64,000 nucleotides of DNA, from positions 277,958 through 341,957 of the forward strand of contig NZ_JADLQX010000005.1 of assembly GCF_015477605.1 (NCBI RefSeq), written 5' to 3'. Positions 61,312 through 64,000 of this stretch are shown here, one piece after another. A program made the position numbers and the translations under genes. This DNA is from Nocardia amamiensis (GTDB lineage: Bacteria; Actinomycetota; Actinomycetes; Mycobacteriales; Mycobacteriaceae). A model generated the notes under the pieces. That model saw only the letters and a list, made by a program, of their open reading frames with translations, did not search any database and was not told where the DNA came from. How positions within the stretch are numbered: position 1 is the first letter of the stretch; every line of letters starts with the position of its first letter.

Positions 61312-63899
61312 ACGAGAAGGCACGCTGGCCCGTCGCGCCGATCTACGACTTCGACCGGGTGAAAGCCGGGCGCGATCTGTTGATCCATCACACCGACAAC
61401 CGCTACGAGATCGGTGTTGTGTCAAACGGGGCACTGCTCACCGGCAGGTCGCTGTACGTGTCACAGGTGCGCGAGTTCCTCGCCCCGGTCGACGGATTGC
61501 GAGATCGGAAAGACGAACTCGATGACGTGGCCGAGTTCTGCCGCGGTGAGCAACCGTATATGTGGATCAGGGCCGAGCCGTGGGCGGGTAAATCGGCTTT
61601 GCTGTCATGGTTCACCCTGTTCCCTCCAGCCGACATGACGGTGATCGGATTCTTCATCACCGACCGCCTCGCCGATCAGAACGACCACAGCGCGTTCACC
61701 GCCGCTGTCCTGGATCAACTCGCCGTTCTGATGCCGGACCAACGAGCCCTCATCGCCGCCGCCACGGTCAACCGCGACGGGCTACGCAACGAACTCCTCA
61801 CCCTCGCCGCACGCCGCGAAGCCGACGCCGGCCGACGCCTGGTGCTCGTGGTCGACGGACTGGACGAGGACACCGGCACACCACCGATTGTCACCCTGCT
61901 GCCGACACGGCCGGACCTCAACCTGCGGGTCGTCGTAGCCAGTCGTCACGGCCCCGCCCTGCCCATCCCACATGGCCACCCTCTGACAGCTACCGAGCCT
62001 TATCCGCTCACATCATCTCCATTCGCCGCCAACGTCCAAGCCAAAGCCGTCGCCGAACTCGATGCGCTGCTTCGTGGACCCGACCAACACCGTGACCTGC
62101 TCACGCTGATCACTGCCGCCAATGGCCTCACCGCATCCGAACTCACCGAACTCACCGACATGGCGCCCTACGAGATCGACGGGCTCCTGCGCGCGGTGGC
62201 CGGACGCAGTTTCCGCACCCGCACCACGACGGCACCGCCGCTGCCTGGCGGACACGGCGACCCGGTCTATGTGCTGGCTCACGAAACCCTGCAACGCACC
62301 GCCGAGGAACGACTCGGCATGCGACACCTCACCGCGGGTATGGACCGGCTCCACAGCTGGGCCGACCACTACCGAGACCGGGCATGGCCGACCGACACCC
62401 CTGACTTCCTACTGCGCCGCTACTTCTCAGTCCTCGACAGACACCACGATCTGGCGCGGATGGTCACGGCGGCGCTCGACACCGCTCGACACGATCGGAT
62501 GCGTGTGCGTACAGGTGGCGATGCCACCGCGTTGAGTGAGATCCGCACGGTGCAACAACATATCTGCAACCAACCCGACCCTGACCTCCTCAGCACCGCA
62601 CGCCTGGCCCGCCATCGAGATCGCCTCCACAGCCGCAACGACAACATCCCCACCCAGTTACTGATTGTGATGGCGCTCCTGGGTCAACACGACCGCGCGG
62701 AAGCCCTAGCCCACTCCTACTCCACCCCACATCAGCAGGCCGAAGCGCTCACCGCAATCATCCAGGTAGTGGCGCAGACCGATCCCGAACGCGCTGCCCG
62801 ACTCACCGAACACGCCGAAACCATCGCCCACACCATCACCAACCGACGCTCCCAAGCCGCCGCGCTCGCCAAAATCGTCGCGGTGGTGGCCGGGATTGAT
62901 CCCGAACGCGCCGAAGCCATTGCCCACACCATCAGCGACCCGCACTCCCGGGCCAGCGCACTCATCAAAATCATCAAGACGGTGGCCACTACCGATCCCG
63001 AGCACGCAGCCCGACTCACCGAACACGCCGAAACCATCACGCACACCATCACCGACACGCACCACCAGACCGACTTGCTCACCTCAATTGCCCTTGCGGT
63101 GGACTGGACCGATCCCGAGCACGCAGCCCGACTCACCGAACACGCCGAAACCATCGCCCACACCATCACCGACACGCACCACCAGGCCGAATTGCTCACC
63201 TCAATCGCCCGGGCGGTGACCCGGCTCGATCCCGAACGCGCCGAGGCCATCACGCACACCATCAGCGACCCTTACCGGCAGGCCAAAACGCTCACCTCAA
63301 TCGCTCTTGCGGTAGCCCGGACCGATCCCGAACACGCAGCCCGACTCGCCGAACACGCCGAAACCATCGCCCACACCATCACCGAACCGCACCACCAGGC
63401 CGACTTGCTCACCTCAATCGCCCGGGCGGTGACCCGGACCGATCCAGAACGCGCGGCCCGACTCACCGAACGCGCCGAAACCATCGCCCACACCATCACC
63501 CACCCGCGCGAGCAGGCCAACTCCCTTGGAAATATCGCCCACGTAGTGGCCCAGACCGATCCTGAACGCGCCGAATCCATCGCCCACACCATCACCGACC
63601 TGGACCGGCAGGACGACGCCCTCGTCACAGTCGCCCAAGTGGTGATCCGGACCGATCTCGAACGCGCCCAGACCATCACGCACACCATCGCCGACCCTTA
63701 CCGGCGGGCCAGAGCACTAGTCAAAATCATCAAGATGGTGGCCCCGACCGACCCCGAGCACGCCGCCCGACTCACCGCACACACCGAAACGATCGCCGAC
63801 ACCATTACCAGTCCTCACCAACAGACCAACGCGCTCGCCACAATCGCCCTCGCGGTGGCCCGGACCGATCCCGGAGCAATGATCAGGACCTGTGGATGA
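61308..63899 (+). CDS. STAND-type NTPase with C-terminal helical repeat array, probably truncated
   Basis: An 863-residue P-loop ATPase. Walker A is AEPWAGKSAL (Lys95) and Walker B is LVLVVDGLDED (residues 178-188), the signal-transducing NTPase style. Residues about 230-450 would be winged-helix and linker. From about 455 on there are tandem helical repeats of roughly 35-45 residues with a DPERAARLTEHAETIAHTIT-like core and a QA-x-x-LTSIA-x-AVA helix. Such repeats sense ligands in defence and signalling NTPases. The last repeat breaks off as DPGAMIRTCG where DPEHAARL is expected, next to possible insertion-sequence DNA. An anti-phage role is plausible, not shown. Confidence 0.8.
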   Translation: MNEKARWPVAPIYDFDRVKAGRDLLIHHTDNRYEIGVVSNGALLTGRSLYVSQVREFLAPVDGLRDRKDELDDVAEFCRGEQPYMWIRAEPWAGKSALLSWFTLFPPADMTVIGFFITDRLADQNDHSAFTAAVLDQLAVLMPDQRALIAAATVNRDGLRNELLTLAARREADAGRRLVLVVDGLDEDTGTPPIVTLLPTRPDLNLRVVVASRHGPALPIPHGHPLTATEPYPLTSSPFAANVQAKAVAELDALLRGPDQHRDLLTLITAANGLTASELTELTDMAPYEIDGLLRAVAGRSFRTRTTTAPPLPGGHGDPVYVLAHETLQRTAEERLGMRHLTAGMDRLHSWADHYRDRAWPTDTPDFLLRRYFSVLDRHHDLARMVTAALDTARHDRMRVRTGGDATALSEIRTVQQHICNQPDPDLLSTARLARHRDRLHSRNDNIPTQLLIVMALLGQHDRAEALAHSYSTPHQQAEALTAIIQVVAQTDPERAARLTEHAETIAHTITNRRSQAAALAKIVAVVAGIDPERAEAIAHTISDPHSRASALIKIIKTVATTDPEHAARLTEHAETITHTITDTHHQTDLLTSIALAVDWTDPEHAARLTEHAETIAHTITDTHHQAELLTSIARAVTRLDPERAEAITHTISDPYRQAKTLTSIALAVARTDPEHAARLAEHAETIAHTITEPHHQADLLTSIARAVTRTDPERAARLTERAETIAHTITHPREQANSLGNIAHVVAQTDPERAESIAHTITDLDRQDDALVTVAQVVIRTDLERAQTITHTIADPYRRARALVKIIKMVAPTDPEHAARLTAHTETIADTITSPHQQTNALATIALAVARTDPGAMIRTCG
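62720..63870 (+). repeat. Tandem repeat array inside the STAND NTPase gene
   Basis: Units share long DNA words such as CACGCCGAAACCATCGCCCA and CTCACCTCAATCGCCC several times over, for example near 63025, 63145 and 63355. Near-identity between units at DNA level suggests recent expansion and possible copy-number variation. Confidence 0.75.
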
Positions 63900-64000
63900 C
63901 GGGAAGGACGCACCTTCCCGGATGATCTATCAGTCCGAAGTCTTGATCATGCCGGCGCGCCAACGCCGGTCGGGAAGGTACGTCCGTGTTCACGGTAGTT
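63871..64000 (+). mobile_element. Possible left end of an IS110-like insertion sequence (partial)
   Basis: The NTPase repeat sequence stops matching its own repeats at about 63871. After some 115 bp of non-repeat DNA a GTG at 63986, with GGGAAGG upstream, opens M-F-T-V-V, which is how several actinobacterial IS110-type transposases begin. The window ends there, so this is weak evidence. Confidence 0.3.
63901..63919 (+). terminator. 7-bp hairpin after the NTPase stop
   Basis: GGGAAGG (63901-63907) pairs with CCTTCCC (63913-63919) around a 5-nt loop directly after the stop codon. It could be a terminator or part of the end structure of the putative insertion sequence. GGGAAGG recurs at 63972. 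Confidence 0.35.

Overview
The window is high-GC actinobacterial DNA. A secreted mycolyltransferase-like (antigen 85 family) protein points to a mycolic-acid organism, most likely Nocardia or a close relative such as Rhodococcus; this is inference. About half of the window is a non-ribosomal peptide synthetase (NRPS) locus. The left flank and middle hold ordinary lipid/acyl-CoA and housekeeping genes. The right end, after a tRNA-Arg gene, looks like an accessory island.

Layout. 1-3.4 kb: the tail of an unidentified gene, a tandem TetR regulator divergent from an enoyl-CoA hydratase, and an SDR-like protein that has lost its catalytic Tyr/Lys pair. 3.5-4.6 kb: the antigen-85-like protein, facing the SDR across a perfect 18-bp terminator stem. 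4.8-39.6 kb: three NRPS genes on the minus strand, in transcription order NrpsA (2480 aa), NrpsB (3380 aa) and NrpsC (5579 aa), preceded by a two-HTH LuxR-type regulator. 41-47.3 kb: an M23 peptidase, nitronate monooxygenase, a conserved small protein, an HD-domain protein, an acyl-CoA ligase and a serine hydrolase. 47.4-49.2 kb: a 46-49 bp tandem repeat, then a cation efflux transporter coupled to an ArsR repressor with its operator. 49.9-53.4 kb: an acyl-CoA dehydrogenase, a flavin monooxygenase and a membrane protein.

NRPS logic. NrpsA is A-T-C-A(Thr)-T-C followed by a truncated, degenerate A fragment. NrpsB starts with a second truncated, degenerate A fragment, then A-T-C-A-T-C-A-T-TE. 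The C domain for module 3 is on NrpsA and its A-T is on NrpsB, so the two broken A fragments face each other at the protein-protein hand-over; they may act as docking elements. NrpsA+B make one five-module line ending in TE. NrpsC is a second complete five-module line with its own initiating A-T and its own TE. NrpsB and NrpsC share a paralogous C-A-T-C-A block, T-TE end and 5' leader, so they arose by duplication and domain exchange. NrpsC carries an epimerase-type domain lacking its catalytic His and Glu motifs. No MbtH, phosphopantetheinyl transferase, transporter or tailoring enzyme lies next to the NRPS genes.

Island. tRNA-Arg(CCT) at 53.49 kb is followed by an imperfect copy of its 3' end, a catalase remnant, a lactonase-like/SRPBCC pair behind a perfect 33-bp palindrome, a DUF6615-like nuclease-fold gene between 41-bp direct repeats, a WXG100-WXG100-EndoU toxin-immunity operon, and a membrane protein/STAND NTPase pair. 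The repeat array of the NTPase ends abruptly next to what may be the left edge of an IS110-like element at the window end.
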